NCBI RefSeq assembly: GCF_026151205.1
Contig: NC_087075.1
Coordinates: forward strand, 6,404,858 to 6,468,857
Source of the DNA: Bolinopsis microptera
Lineage: Eukaryota > Ctenophora > Tentaculata > Lobata > Bolinopsidae
DNA: 64,000 nucleotides
Direction: 5' to 3'
Positions 49,119 to 62,014 of this stretch are shown here, one piece after another. Below the pieces are notes generated by a model. That model was not told where the DNA came from. It saw nothing but the letters and a program-made list of their open reading frames with translations, and did no database searches. The position numbers and the translations under genes are program-made. Each line of letters begins with the position of its first letter. Position 1 is the stretch's first letter.

Positions 49119-50636
49119 CTGTCCGGCCCTAGTTTGCCAACAAACTGAATTTTCGTAGAAGAATAACGGGGTTTTTAAAAAGTTTTTGGGATTGATCAGC
49201 TCATAATTATGGCCACTTAAGCTGCATTTCACCAGATTAGATTTAGGGCTAATAAGGTAATCTAGAACTGCATGTAAAATAGGCATGGAAATTCATGAAG
49301 TGTTCATGGTTCATTCTAGCATCAAGTCACAAGATTGGGTAAGCTGATAGTTCATAGTTGGTATACTGTATTATAGTTTTACGTTAATCAGCGATAAGAG
49401 AAGTGACAATAATCATCGTATTAGTAAAACCTTACTATCTTACCAAAATTGTATTTTCGTTGTGAATATTGAAATCTAAATTCATTTTGTAATTGAAGTA
49501 GGGATTGTATTTGATTTGAGTTGTGTAATTTTGCGAAGTGGCATTCGATATTTCATATAAACGAATTGATTTCTGTTTTAAAACTTTAAAAGTATAAATG
49601 CAGTGCATTTCAAGCTATACTAAAACCATGTCTTAGAAAATTAAGTGACTACCACAAAAGTTATAAATCGTTAGTCATTAAGATAATTTTCCTAGCCACG
49701 GTATTCGCCTTTTTTTCAAAGTGTGCAACGTTTTGAAGTTGAAACCAGGTTTAATTTGAAGTTTAATCTTGATGTGTAATTTAACTTTTTGAATTGGTTT
49801 GACACCACTTATTTCAATTGTGTTTGTTTTATTTTGTAACGCAGACTGGTTTAAAGTCTGAGTTGGCATTAACTTTTATTATCGACCGAGATTCTTAATG
49901 GTCGGAAATTACAAGACTACTAGAAATCCTGGTAAGGCTACGCGAAACTGAGGATTTCTCAAAAACCTGAATATTGCAAAGTTGAAAATACATCTTATCT
50001 TAACACACGTACGCCCACCAAAGCAAGCCCACACTCACTTCACACTTTGAGATTGTTTACCGGAATATATTGACCAAAACATTCTTGCCTTACCACATTC
50101 CTAGTTTCCAGTGTAGATTTGTGTGTTACAACCCCACACCTCACACTTTAGGATGTACTATTCGCATACTCACCATGTTTTATGTACTCAAGTTCATTTC
50201 TAGTATAGTAGTATCTTACTCATTTATTGTAGTTTCGTACTCATTTATTGTAGTCTCCTGATCGCACTCATTTAGCTAGCATGCGTTTTGTAAGTATGAC
50301 TAGGTTTTCGACTTTCGTATGATCACTGTACAGACGTATATATTTGACCAAAACCCATAATACCGTATTTCGGGATAAGGGTGGTAGTTAGTGTCCAATT
50401 AGCTGATGTTCATTGAATGTTTATTGCCCAAAAGTAAAACAGCTGCCTTCGGGTAGTTCTTCTTAATCTATTACAATTGTATATGAATGGGAAAAGGGAG
50501 CGACCGATTTTTATTCTCGGTATCATTTTGCATTTGCGGACGGTTATTCAAATTATAATATCATTTCCTTTTGTTTGGGAAAGAGAGACACTGGCAGCGA
50601 TCCACTCTACCCTTGATTATGGGTTTTGGTCAAATG
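49119..50636. other. ATP9 3' UTR/downstream region
   Basis: AT-rich sequence in which I see no exon, RNA gene or mobile element. The ATP9 polyadenylation site must be here, but I find no unambiguous AATAAA near the stop. Confidence 0.4.
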
Positions 50637-50745
50637 AACAATAACAATAATGAATTTTTAAAAATCTCGTCACAACTATTTCTCCCAAAACCCTGCACAC
50701 TGATTGTGAACAGTACCGTTCCCGGTCACAGTACCGTTTACCTGG
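50637..50745. repeat. Duplicated flank of the 12-bp minisatellite
   Basis: This stretch (ACAATAATGAATTTTTAAAAAT to GTGAACAGTACCGTTCC) is repeated with small changes at 51077-51180, where it runs into the large 12-bp array. It carries two array units itself. Confidence 0.8.
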
Positions 50746-51144
50746 GGACCCCAGGCTATTATGTTCATTAACATAAAATAGAGATTAGGCGGAATGACAG
50801 GCTGAGCGCGGCCCATGCCAGTAAAGTACCGTTCGAGTGCGAGTGGACGCAACAGTGAATTAGCTTAAACCGCGTTATTTTTGAAGTGCTGTTCAATTCT
50901 TAGTCCAAAACGCTAACAACCATTTTAATTTTGAAAAAATATTTAAGTATTGAAACTGCATCATCATCAACAATAAATATTCAAGACAAAGTGAAACAAT
51001 GGAATACCGGGTCCCGAAATTCAAAAGTGTAGCCAGTGTTTGGTATTGTTCTCTTTTTTTGTTTTTTTGAAGAATATGAACAATAACATGAATAATGAAT
51101 TTTAAAAATCTCGTCACAACTAATACTATTTCTTCCAAAACCCT

Positions 51145-51795
51145 GCACACTGTGAACAGTACCGTTCACAGTACCGTTCACAGAACCGTTCACAGTACTA
51201 GTCGCAGTACTGGTCACAGTACTGGTCACAGTACTGGTCACAGTACCGTTCACAGTACCGTTCACAGTACTGGTCACAGTACCGTTCACAGTAATGATCA
51301 CAGTACTTTTCACAGTACCGTTCACAGTACTGGTCACAGTACCGTTCACAGTACTGGTCACAGTACTGGTCACAGTACCGTTCACAGTACCGTTCACAGT
51401 ACTGGTCACAGTACCGTTCACAGTACCGTTCACAGTACTGGTCACAGTACCGTTCACAGTACTGGTCACAGTACTGGTCACAGTACCGTTCACAGTACCG
51501 TTCACAGTACCGTTCACAGTACTGGTCACAGTACCGTTCACAGTACTGGTCACAGTACCGTTCACAGTACTGGTCACAGTACCGTTCACAGTACCGTTCA
51601 CAGTACTGGTCACAGTACCGTTCACAGTACTGTTCACAGTACCGTTCACAGTACTGGTCACAGTACTGGTCACAGTACAGGTCACAGTACTGGTCACAGT
51701 ACCGTTCACGGTACCGTTCATAGTACTGTTCACAGTACCGTTCACAGTACCGTTCACAGTGCTCTTCACGGTACTGGTCACAGTGGTCTTCACAG
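51145..51795. repeat. 12-bp two-letter minisatellite
   Basis: About 54 units of two main types, ACCGTTCACAGT and ACTGGTCACAGT, in an irregular but recurring order. Because 12 is a multiple of three, several frames stay open on both strands (encoding HSTV/HSTG or NGTV/TSTV repeats); I do not regard these as genes. The array ends a few bases from the stop codon of the coiled-coil gene. Confidence 0.95.
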
Positions 51796-51800
51796 TACTG

Positions 51801-53274
51801 CTAACATAGTACAGAGCTCCGGGAGAAGTAGAGGAAGTTAAAATATAAAACAAAAAAGATCAGCTGCAAAAGAATAAAGTGTGTTTTGTGATTTTGAGAG
51901 ACCTTCCTTTTTTTTGGCCATTCTGTGAGGCATATACCCGTACTGCCAGTCGTAAAAGTTGAAGCATCTTGGAATTCAGCTTGGACTTGAAGGGCACATT
52001 CCACATTTTTTACCTCCTTGTTTATAGATGACGCTTTCATCTCAAAATCCTGTAATAAGTTGAATCATTTAAGTTATTGTTAGTGTAAATTAACGTAAAA
52101 GTCATAACTACCTTTATTAGTTTAAACTTATTGGACATTATTTGAACGGACATTAAAATGAGATCCTTCAGCGTCCAATTAATCTCCGTTCAAATTAAGT
52201 CCGAGCTTCCGAGAAAGGTAAAAGTTAAGCATTTATGATTTACTGATTTAAAATTACAATTGTCTGTTTCGAAGCCATTATACAGAACTAGACCAATTTT
52301 CCAACCAACCAATCATTCTTGTAGATTCCGAGATTAAAATTTAATTGACTTTTACATTAATTCAGCTCACCTTTTTGAGATTTTCAATCTCATCCTTGTA
52401 AGCTGCTAAATCTTCTTTAGCCCTCGTCATAGCTAGGTCTAACTCCCGCGCTAAAGCATCTGCTCTTTTAGTAGCGGCTGTTAGGTCCTCTTGTCTATTC
52501 AGTCGTGATTGTAATATTAGTGATCTCGATGTTTCAAAGGATTGCTCCTCTTTAGCCAGCTGGCGTCTTAGACCAAAAATTATGTCTTTTTGGCTCCACT
52601 TTTCCTGAGGAATAAATTAGTTATTGCATTGCAATGAAATTGTATTTGTACTAATCACTATATTTATATATTTGATATTATATTTTCAGAAATAATAAGG
52701 TTCGACAGCAAATTGATTTAGATTAACCTTTATCGGTTGACGGTTATCCTATAATTGTTTATACTTATGTCGTGAACACTATAACAAGTTGAGCAATATA
52801 TTTTAATTTAGTATGGTGACTGGTGGTTTGATATAAAAATAACCCTCTCTGTCTCACCTTTTCGAGAAGCTCTACTTTTTCTTTGAGCAGGTCGTTCTCG
52901 GTTGTTAAGATTTCAATCTCGTCTTTAAGGACACCTTTTTCGTTCGTTTCAAACCAAATTTGGCATTTGTATGCGTCCTTTTCCTCGATCAGCTGCCCCA
53001 GTTGTTGAAGAGCTATTTCTCTTCTTTGCTCTGAGTAAGAATTTTTGTCAGTCTCAGTAATTCAGTATGAGCATCAAGTGCTAAACAAAATAAAAATATA
53101 TGCAGCATGACCAATGACTGGTGACTGATAAAAGACTAAATTAATTTTCAAGTCGAAAATTGTCAACACAGTTTGAATATAGGTACCTATTCCTAAAGAG
53201 TTGAGCGGGGCTGGTCGTCTTGCTCGAGAACATCTTCGAATAATAGCAGTTTGGATTGCTTTTTGGAATCCCAT
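51801..53274 (-). CDS. Coiled-coil protein with PKKRKV and C-terminal hydrophobic segment
   Basis: Four exons on the minus strand: 53274-53187, 53030-52858, 52604-52371 and 52049-51801, all with GT-AG joints and matching phases (1, 0, 0), giving 247 residues. Exons 2 and 3 are a continuous heptad-rich coiled coil (IEEKDAYKCQ, LLKEKVELLEK, KRADALARELDLAMTRAKED). The last exon has EWPKKRKVS, identical to the classical monopartite nuclear import motif, then a hydrophobic stretch FILLQLIFFVLYFNFLYF close to the C-terminus. That layout would suit an inner nuclear membrane or other tail-anchored protein. The family is not recognised. Met at 53274 is chosen; an in-frame Met at 53343 would add 23 residues. 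Confidence 0.75.
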
Positions 53275-53343
53275 TGAAAATATTATATTTTCAAGATTTA
53301 GGATTATAGTGGTTAGATAACTGTGTTTGATAGCAGAAAACAA

Positions 53344-54700
53344 AGCAAATTAACTATAGTGTGGGAGTAAATATGACCCGCGTGCATTCCAGGGGGTTTC
53401 AGCACATTTGTCGCGCGCGATTTTGTTCGCCATGACAACACGACCAACACGTGCTAACGCGTATAAAACAAATCATATATTAATGGGATTAAAGATGGTC
53501 ATACAAATTACAAGGTAGCTCAGAAATACATGCCCACACGCGACCCCTTCTTAGAATTGCACAGAAATTTCGGAGGATAGATAGATATGGGTCAAACCTA
53601 GCATAGATTGTAGATTTCCTGAAAGTCTCGTCAAACTTAATTAATTACAGTGGGTGTGGCACGCCACTCCCTCTTTTTCACTATTGTAACCATAAAGTGA
53701 GAACACTTTCACCTAGGAACTTTTAAGTTTCTAGACACATTTGGTTTGATAATTGAAGTGCTTTCCCAAAATTTCAAGTTGGTTGTTCACAATTTAACCG
53801 AGTTATGACCCTTTTAAGATCTTGCAGATACGTGATCCAGCACTTAATCAGTGATATCTTCACTCAATCAGTAATCTCATCAGGAGCTATTTGCTAGCCA
53901 ACAACAATGAGCCTCATTAGGCAGTAACGAGCATGTTGGTGGATGACGATCTGATCACTTCGAGTGAATACTTATAGAGTTATAGTGGTGTTAAGCCGAA
54001 GAAATTTGCGTTATAGCGCTTCGGTTGCTGTCCTATGGCTATAAGCATTAAGCAGTCTCCAATGAGACTTTTAACTTGCCCTTACACAATTTAAATAAAT
54101 GCGCTCAAAACGTACTCCACTAATTAAGCCTATGAATTTGAACTAAGCGTGAGAAATTCCTGAAATACCATCAGTTTCAAATTTAAGAACAAATTGAAAT
54201 ATACTGCCATAGACTGTACCCCTCATAGCCAGTTAGCGTTTCTTGATCATTATATGAATTGTTTATAATGTTGTCAATTTGAGGCAGGTGCAACTTTTCA
54301 CAGTTTAGAATTCATATTCTCTTCAAGAATTATGCAAGAAAGGTTGACAGGCATTGCGAATGAAGTTGGAGGGTTTTTAGATATTCAACTATTGACGTGT
54401 TTGCAGACTTACTCCGTAGTCTGAGCTAAAGCGATCAGTTTTGTTAGGCTATAAAAAGTTTTAATACTTTAATACTTTCAACACTACTATATAACAAATA
54501 AACTTTGAGCATAAATACGAAATTGTTACTTTGAAACGTCGTTTATCCTAACAGTGCAGTATGATTTGTCGCAAAAAATCAGAATAATTAGAAATTATTT
54601 TGAACTCCCAAAGACTGGCTATAAAAAGGTGTGGTTATAAGGATCTGAAAGAAATTTTCAGTTTATTTTGGTTTTTATTTTTGTATACTTATTACTTAAA
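53344..54700. other. Region upstream of the coiled-coil gene
   Basis: Presumed promoter of the coiled-coil gene at the left (CG-rich patch 53395-53460). The rest holds no gene that I can see. Positions 54154-54251 match 55287-55408 in diverged form, on either side of the LINE scrap. Confidence 0.45.
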
Positions 54701-55177
54701 TTAGTTAAAGTTTTTCCAGTTCAGCTCTGGCAACAGAGCCATAGGACAAACTGAATTTATGGATTCCGATATCGATTCAAAGGTAGCAATACGAATCCAC
54801 TTCTTTGAAATGGACGACTTCTGATATTGCAGTTGCGTGATGGTTGACGGTGTCAAATTTCGAGTTAAACTTGATGAGTTTAGTTTTGTCCAGTTTAATT
54901 GAGAGGTAACTGAATCTAACTCCACAAGAATTAAGTTATCTGCCCAAAGTAAGTGGCTAACTATTTGGTCAGTAAGTTTGGAGCAATTTTTGTTCTCTAG
55001 TAGATCTGAAAGGTCCCTTACGTAAAATATTTTCAATAGGCCCGCAGTAACAGGATGTGTCTGTTCTGTGCTATATGAATAGCGTATTTGTCGCTGAGAT
55101 CCTCCGACATTGGACATTGGACATTTTGATTTGGGTCCTATCGTTTTGTTTTTGATGAGAGAGAGCAACATATACAC
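54701..55177 (-). pseudogene. Old LINE reverse transcriptase fragment
   Basis: A 158-residue frame with a decayed reverse transcriptase palm: LSDLL, then a spacer, then IVSHLLWADNLILVELDS, which corresponds to the usual (I)SHLLFADDLVL block with FADD changed to WADN. The catalytic second Asp is lost. Right of 55177 the sequence CAGGGTGTACCATAGAAAG may be the end of this or another element. Confidence 0.6.
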
Positions 55178-56101
55178 TATACAGGGTGTACCATAGAAAG
55201 TGTGACTTTTTTGAGAAAATATTATGAAGGAGCATGTGTGCTCAAAGCGAACTTCACGACAGCTTATGAAGAAACAATGAGCTGGTAAATTCCTGAAATA
55301 CCACAGTTGTCAACTTCAATTATAAGAACGATAAAATTCCAAAGACAGTACCCTCTTAAAGATCATTCCCCTAACTGAATTCCCCTAATTTAGCATTTCT
55401 TGATCGTAGACGTAATGTTCACGTTGTCGATGCCGTCAATTTTATATGGGACAAGTTAAGGTATGAGCTTTTCTTGATGCCTATAATTTTAATATAGCTA
55501 ATTGTTTGTAATTGTAATGATTAGTAATACATAACCATCGTGTGTTTAATAGTTTAATTGCTTAGACCGAAACTACCTCAAATTAAATCACAATTCACAG
55601 ATCATCGGTTGATTTTTACGCTGATGTGAGCCACGTAGATGAAAACCGCTGAATTGACATGATATATAGCAGAATATCTCTTAAAGTAGGCATTAAATAC
55701 ATGTTAATTCATTTAACTTGAACCAAGCTAGTGCTACGATTACAGACACTTGTGTGAATTGGCATTGTAAAAACGTCACCTCACAGTAACTTTAACTCTA
55801 TCAGCTTCCCGCCAATCAGCCTACAAATAATTCGATAACCCGACTTAAACTATCCTAATATGCATTCTTGGCTCTCATCCCCATTCAAATACCAGACCGT
55901 AGTCCGTACGCGTCACACTAGCATGACGTAATTAACCACAATGTAAATATTTGAGATCCTAAGAGTGTGCACTGTGCACCGAATCTATTTTTATTGTTTA
56001 TAACTCGTGTGTGTTTGTTCACTGGGGCTTCTGTGTGTATCTTGGAAGAGTGTCTCGCTGTACTTTTAAGTGGAGGAACTGTATCTGTTTAATTATTGTA
56101 T
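55178..56101. other. Intergenic region
   Basis: Contains the second copy (55287-55408) of the diverged direct repeat; otherwise nothing recognisable. The last 200 bases could be a promoter/5' UTR for a plus-strand gene. Confidence 0.35.
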
Positions 56102-56111
56102 GTTTAACGGT
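56102..56111 (+). CDS. Possible tiny first coding exon
   Basis: ATGTTTAACG is followed by a perfect donor GTAAGT at 56112 (phase 1). No following exon could be linked, so this may equally be a non-coding first exon or chance. Confidence 0.2.
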
Positions 56112-56202
56112 AAGTACATCCTTAATTATTACTTATAGACTAGTTATTATTTAGACTATTTAGACTCTTCCTATTGTTGTTTATAGTTTTGGGCTCTAGT
56201 AT

Positions 56203-56640
56203 TGTGTCCTCTAGTTGTGTCCTCTAGTTGTGTCCTCTAGTTGTGTCCTCTAGTTGTGTCCTCTAGTTGTCCTCTAGTTGTCCTCTAGTTGTCCTCTAGT
56301 TGTCCTCTAGTTGTGTCCTCTAGTTGTGTCCTCTAGTTGTCCTCTAGTTGTCCTCTAGTTGTGTCCTCTAGTTGTGTCCTCTAGTTGTCCTCTAGTTGTG
56401 TTCTCTAGTTGTCCTCTAGTTGTGTCCTCTAGTTGTGTCCTCTAGTTGTGTCCTCTAGTTGTCCTCTAGTTGTGTCCTCTAGTTGTCCTCTAGTTGTGTC
56501 CTCTAGTTGTCCTCTAATTGTGTCCTCTAGTTGTCCTCTGTTGTGTCCTCTAGTTGTCCTCTAGTTGTGTCCTCTAGTTGTCCTCTAATTGTGTCCTCTA
56601 GTTGTCCTCTAGTTGTGTCCTCTAGTTGTCCTCTAGTTGT
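56203..56640. repeat. Minisatellite of TCCTCTAGTTG(TG)
   Basis: About 35 units of 11 or 13 bp (TCCTCTAGTTG with or without TG) in irregular order, starting about 90 bases after the possible donor at 56112. Confidence 0.95.
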
Positions 56641-57912
56641 AACTTGTATCACATTTGTGGTTTCTTACCAAAAACCCGTTAGTAAATACGAATCTGTGTT
56701 CGAGAAATTTTAAAATAATTATGTTCTGATTTATTTTCGTAATACGCCACATTACATGTAAACCGTATATAACAGTTGTATTAATCGAACTCTTATGTCG
56801 CGCCAAGCTATAAATCATGGTTTTGTAGCATTTAAAAGGTGAATTCAGTATTGGTTCCATTAGAGATCAAATTTATAATTGCAGGTAACGGGTCACTTTA
56901 ATATCTCTATATCAGCTAACTTAACTCTCGAGTGAAAAGATCATGGGCCCACAAAATTAGTAAATTCTGATTCTATTTGTCAAAATTCAACACACATTTT
57001 ATGATCATTTGTGATCCAAATGCGTGGGAGTAAAATAAAATATCGAAATAAAATGTATATTTGGCCGGAGCTATCATCCTCAAGATGATTGTGTAATGTG
57101 TATTGTTTGTATATTTAACTACTTTCTCGGATCACCTTATTTGGGCGGGTATATAAAGTGGCCGAGCATAATTATAGGCGCAACTTCGAACAATCATTAA
57201 TTATTCTTCGAACAATCATTAATTATTATAATCAATTCTTATTCTATTAGTCATACTGACACTTTGAGAATATACAACCTTTTGACTAAGAGTATACTTT
57301 GTATACTCTCATACATCAAAACATTTTACCGAACTTTTAACGGACTAATGAACGGAGAAACTATAATTTAGAATCGTCCTAAATTTGTCCTAAAATCCAG
57401 TTTCTCGTTTGACAGTGTTTTTATTCTTGCGCTAGCTTATTTCCCCAGATGTTGGCACGGAATGCTTATAGAAGATGATCAGTTCCTGAACCCGAAACTA
57501 TTATTGACACAATCTTCATCGTAATTTCAAGTATGTACGGTATTTATACCCTCCATGTGGTAGGATGCATGTTGGTGGGATCAGTCTGAAGTGTGGTGAT
57601 TAATGGTCTTACTGACTTGGCATGCTTTGTAATGATCAGCTATTGTGTTATGATATTTGAGTGTCTTGTTTGTTGGGCCGCTCTCTCCAAAAGTTGGATC
57701 GAAACTTTTTGAATCTGTCTCAGCTATACTTCCTCTCTCAACTATGAAATGGTACGAACTTATTGTGTTGTAATTTTATTGTTATTCAGCAATATTGACG
57801 GCATTTTAGGTTACAGTTTCTCGTTCGAATAAAACCTAAAAAATCAGCTTATACATCGCGTGGATGATTATACGGTTTAACGTCGAAGCACACAACCTTT
57901 TAAAATTCATAG
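56641..57912. other. Stretch without recognisable genes
   Basis: AT-rich. A doubled 'cttcgaacaatcattaatta' occurs at 57184 and 57208. Nothing else is supported. Confidence 0.4.
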
Positions 57913-58124
57913 TAGATACATTAGAGACATTAGATACATTAGAGACATTAGATACATTAGAGACATTAGAGACATTATAGACATTAGAGACATTAGAGAC
58001 ATTAGAGACATTAGAGACATTAGAGACATTAGAGACATTAGAGACATTAGAGACATTAGAGACATTAGAGACATTAGAGACATTAGAGACATTAGAGACA
58101 TTAGAGACATTAGAGACATTAGAG
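57913..58124. repeat. 9-bp ACATTAGAG minisatellite
   Basis: About 23 units of ACATTAGAG. The minus-strand open frame of Met-Ser-Leu repeats is a product of the 9-bp period. Confidence 0.96.
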
Positions 58125-59905
58125 AAAGCAGTGGTATATATAATTGAGAAATATAAAACATCATATAATGAGTTTGCGATCGCTGCATGACTGCATGGGT
58201 ATTGGGTATGTCTCTATAATTGTCAATTGATACAGGAGAAAGGCAATTTTAGGACGCGAGGAGGATTAGGACTCCTCGAACTATCATATTCTTAACATAT
58301 ATAATTATAAATTATACGTTCCCTCTGCATCATCCTTAATAACTGTAATAGATGTGAGTAATAAGTTTGTTTTATTTGTACCATTATAATATGGTGTAGT
58401 GGTGCCTCATGTCCTGTTTATGTTAAATAGTTTCATATTAACAAGTTAACAGGAAGCGATGTGACAGAGCCAATATATTTAATGATGCCATGAGGTGGCC
58501 AGTCCCCATTCATCGCAATTCGCAGCCCGCTATAGTTCTACTGCCTCTACTCCTACTATATTAAACTCAAACTGTATTCATAACCTATCATAGTAACCTC
58601 TTATTACTTATACCTGCCTAAATATGTCTAACGCAAGCTTATTGTAAGCGAATACATGCAATACAAGCCAGTAACTAGTTATACCTGTCCCTAACCGCTA
58701 GACTTAATCACAGCCTTCCTTCTGCTTTTAACTCGTCCTTTTGCCAAAATTACTTAATCCTATTAATTAATGACCATTCTGTTATCTTCCATACCTAGTC
58801 TCCCCGACCTGCTTCAAACGGTTCGTCTACAATAAAGGGTTTATCTGGTCTAGGCAGATTGGAAGCATATAGTATATGACATGCAGATAATTCGCTGACG
58901 ATGAAATCATCAGTTAAAGTCGCTCTAACGTTTGATTTCAGAACGTTAACCTATACTAATATTAATATTATAATATTAATTAAATACTATTGAATAAAGG
59001 AAACTCTAACCCATAAAAAGCATAACACTGCTGTCACACCTACTGAATCTTAATTGCCCCACAGAGCATCCCGGTCATAATCAAGCAGATCTAGTTTCTT
59101 AAATCTATTTTCATAATCACCACTATATTATGTGTCCTGTGAAGAAACTCATGATACCGACCTTAGTCTATTATAGACTGCATACATATCTCAGTCTCTT
59201 TGAGTCTTTGAGCATGACGGCTCATATTCAAGAAATATGCTAGACGCTAATAACCGAATTAATGCAAGTTATATTTGGAGATTTTATCCGGCCTGGGAAT
59301 GTTGATAATATTAAATTACCAGCGCTGTACCAGGCTATTTCCGGTAGAAATCGAATGTTATCAACATACGGGATTTAGATTTTAGGTGTCCCAGTTGTAC
59401 ATAGGTCTGGGCACTTGTCAGCAATAGCAAGGGTAGCAATAACAAGGGTATAACACGTACCGGGAACGTACCCGTAACCCGGTACGTGCCTTCAATAAAA
59501 CTGATAATTCTCCGGCATGCAGGTTTTGACTTTGATTCCGACCAAGTTCAAACTAGAGTTCCTGCCACAGTGTAAATCAGGGTAAATGTTATGTTCACAC
59601 CGGTGACAAGTCAGCGTATTGAGTCGACCAATCATGATTGAGCGTGCAGTCATGTGCATAGTCACGTGCATAGTCAGGTGTCACGTGTGCTTGAGCGCGC
59701 GTTACATTGTTTCACGTTCCTCATTCTACCACTGTGATGATGATTCCTGTATCCATAATTCCACTTCCTACACGCGTACAATTCCCTTGTCGGCTGTCAC
59801 TGCACCTTCACCTTGTCGACGTAGCCAAGTTTGCAAGTTCTCACTGTGATATTATATACATCTTGTTCCTAAATTGGTGATGTCTAATTCTTTAATTCTC
59901 GTGTG
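58125..59905. other. Stretch without recognisable genes
   Basis: No supported gene. There is a short perfect hairpin, CACGTACCGGG with CCCGGTACGTG, around 59456-59488, and GC-richer sequence at 59560-59860 that could be a promoter. Confidence 0.4.
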
Positions 59906-59956
59906 ATGGATGATCACATTGTTAACATTGTTAAAACTGTCTTCGCGCCAGGAAAG
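59906..59956 (+). CDS. Possible first coding exon
   Basis: An ATG opens 17 codons (MDDHIVNIVKTVFAPGK) that end exactly at a strong donor AAG|GTAAGG (59957). Codon use looks natural and the upstream 300 bases are GC-richer than their surroundings. No second exon was found before the window ends, so the gene would need a long intron. Confidence 0.35.
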
Positions 59957-60145
59957 GTAAGGTACCTGCGCAACAATTCATTTTTCTTGCCCACGGCCTT
60001 CTTCCTGTCGCAAATATTTACACATCCATAATTCCATTTATTATGTTGCATTTATTTTGTTTGTTTGGAGTTTATTGGGTTTTATAGAAACATTAATCAC
60101 GATCGAATATTTCTTGGGGTATTCGTCCTAGTCATGAGTTATGTT

Positions 60146-60190
60146 GTATCAACAAAGGAATTATAGGCCATTAAATTCCTTTGTTGATAC
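60146..60190. repeat. Perfect 17-bp inverted repeat
   Basis: GTATCAACAAAGGAATT and its reverse complement are separated by an 11-nt loop. Unknown function. Confidence 0.9.
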
Positions 60191-62014
60191 ACTTTGTAAA
60201 CGTCCCATATTCTTTAATTCGATGTGATTATAGTATACTCTAGGGCCATTGTTTTCTGCATACCACACAGTTTGTACTCAGTTGAGTGATCAAGGCACAT
60301 GGGTATCAAGGCCTCTGGCCAAGATCGTAAATGAGGGCAGATTTTAGAAACTCAGTTTCTAAGAAACTGAGTTCCCTTTTTATTATGTTCCAATGCTTAG
60401 TTCTCAGATATAACTTGTACCCGGTATAATTTATCTCATCGAGTTAAGTCCAATCGAATGTTTGCTTTTTCCCTCTATAACAATTAATTTGAGTTAAAGC
60501 CTGATTCGGTAACTCATATTAGTTGTTCGCCATGTATGCATTTGCTCATCCTGGTTCAATAGTCCAGTAAAGATATGATAATCTTTGTTTCGGCAGTATT
60601 CTGACTTAGTAGGTTTTGCGTGTTCTCCCTCGTTCCCATGATAGTTTGAACTTCATTAGTTAATGGAGTGGGGGATGTGCATAAAGTACATGTACATAAT
60701 TGGTACGTGTGTAACTGCAGTAGTCCCAACACTTGTTTGAATATATTATCAGCTGAACCTTTTGTTCTTCAAGTTGACACGTTCCTCATTTAAGTGTGCC
60801 TATATTGAGTTTAAAGCGTAGTGAAGTGCACTGTGTAGAACTGGCTTGAAATATAAAATATCATATTCATTGTGTAATTAATAATAATAACAAAAGGTGT
60901 TTAAAACACTACTAAAATAACTAATATATAACGGAGGCCTAAATACTAAGATTCAAATACAATTTAAAACCAAGAATACCAGTTTAAACTCTCAAAACTG
61001 CACACCGCACTGATACTCTATATCAGTAAATACTAAATATCCTACCCATTAAACTGATATAACGTCCTAGGAACAGAGCTTCTCTAAATCATATTGTGAC
61101 CTTTGAATTAGCAAGTCTTTAAACCATTTAAAAAATATAAATGTGTGGATTTTAACTGAGGTGGTAGACTGTAGTAAAACATGGGTCCAACAACACTGAA
61201 AGATCTTAGCCCAGCACGGGATACTGTGTAAATTTGATTTTCAGTATAATTCCAAACGCTAATTATGTGCTGACGAGGCGTGAGGTAACACTGACTACGT
61301 ATCTCAGACCCGAGATTGTTAGTTTGTACTTTGCTGAGAATGTTAGAATGTAGTCCCCTATAGCTAGTCCCCTAGCATAGCAAACCAGTGTTTCATTTGT
61401 TAATGTTCTAAGAACTTCAGTAAGGATCTTCAGGTTAATTTTCACTCAGGGCTAGGAAGTAGGAAGGTCTGGCAAGCAGTATTGTTCTGGATCGTGGTTG
61501 TCAGTCACCAGTCACCGTCTTGTTTGTTTGTTGCTTGCTTATATTTTCTTTATTTAGGTGATAGCGTGGTCCACTGATCTTGTGGTTTAATGGTTACTAA
61601 TTAGTTGCTTGCCTGTATATTATGGAGTGATTCCAGGCTTGTAATACTGTCGATTATTCTTTTGATTGACAGCTTTACTGTGTTATTCTCAAGACTAGAT
61701 GTTGATATTTTCTTCTCGATATACAGCACTATCATAACAGCACTATCATAACAGAAACGGTACGTTTAATTGATGCGGTATGGATGGTGGACTCTACAAA
61801 ACACGTACACTATCGTTTCTCAGTCTAACAAGGAGCGAGATGAGATCGGGGGGACCGCATTCCTTGTTGGTCTAACTCGGCAGCGTGCCATTGTCCTTGC
61901 TCTTGCCCTACTAATACCATGATACTGACAAATGTTCAGTAGAATTAGACAGGTTATAAGACAGCGATTTTATCACTATGAGAATTCAGGAACCTTTCGA
62001 GGTGTGATGTGAAA

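Noticed and set aside
51095-51853. Long open frames on both strands in the 12-bp array as a repeat protein
   Set aside because: The period is a multiple of three, so open frames are automatic; no start context or non-repeat domain.
57907-58188. Met-Ser-Leu repeat protein on the minus strand
   Set aside because: Produced by the 9-bp minisatellite.
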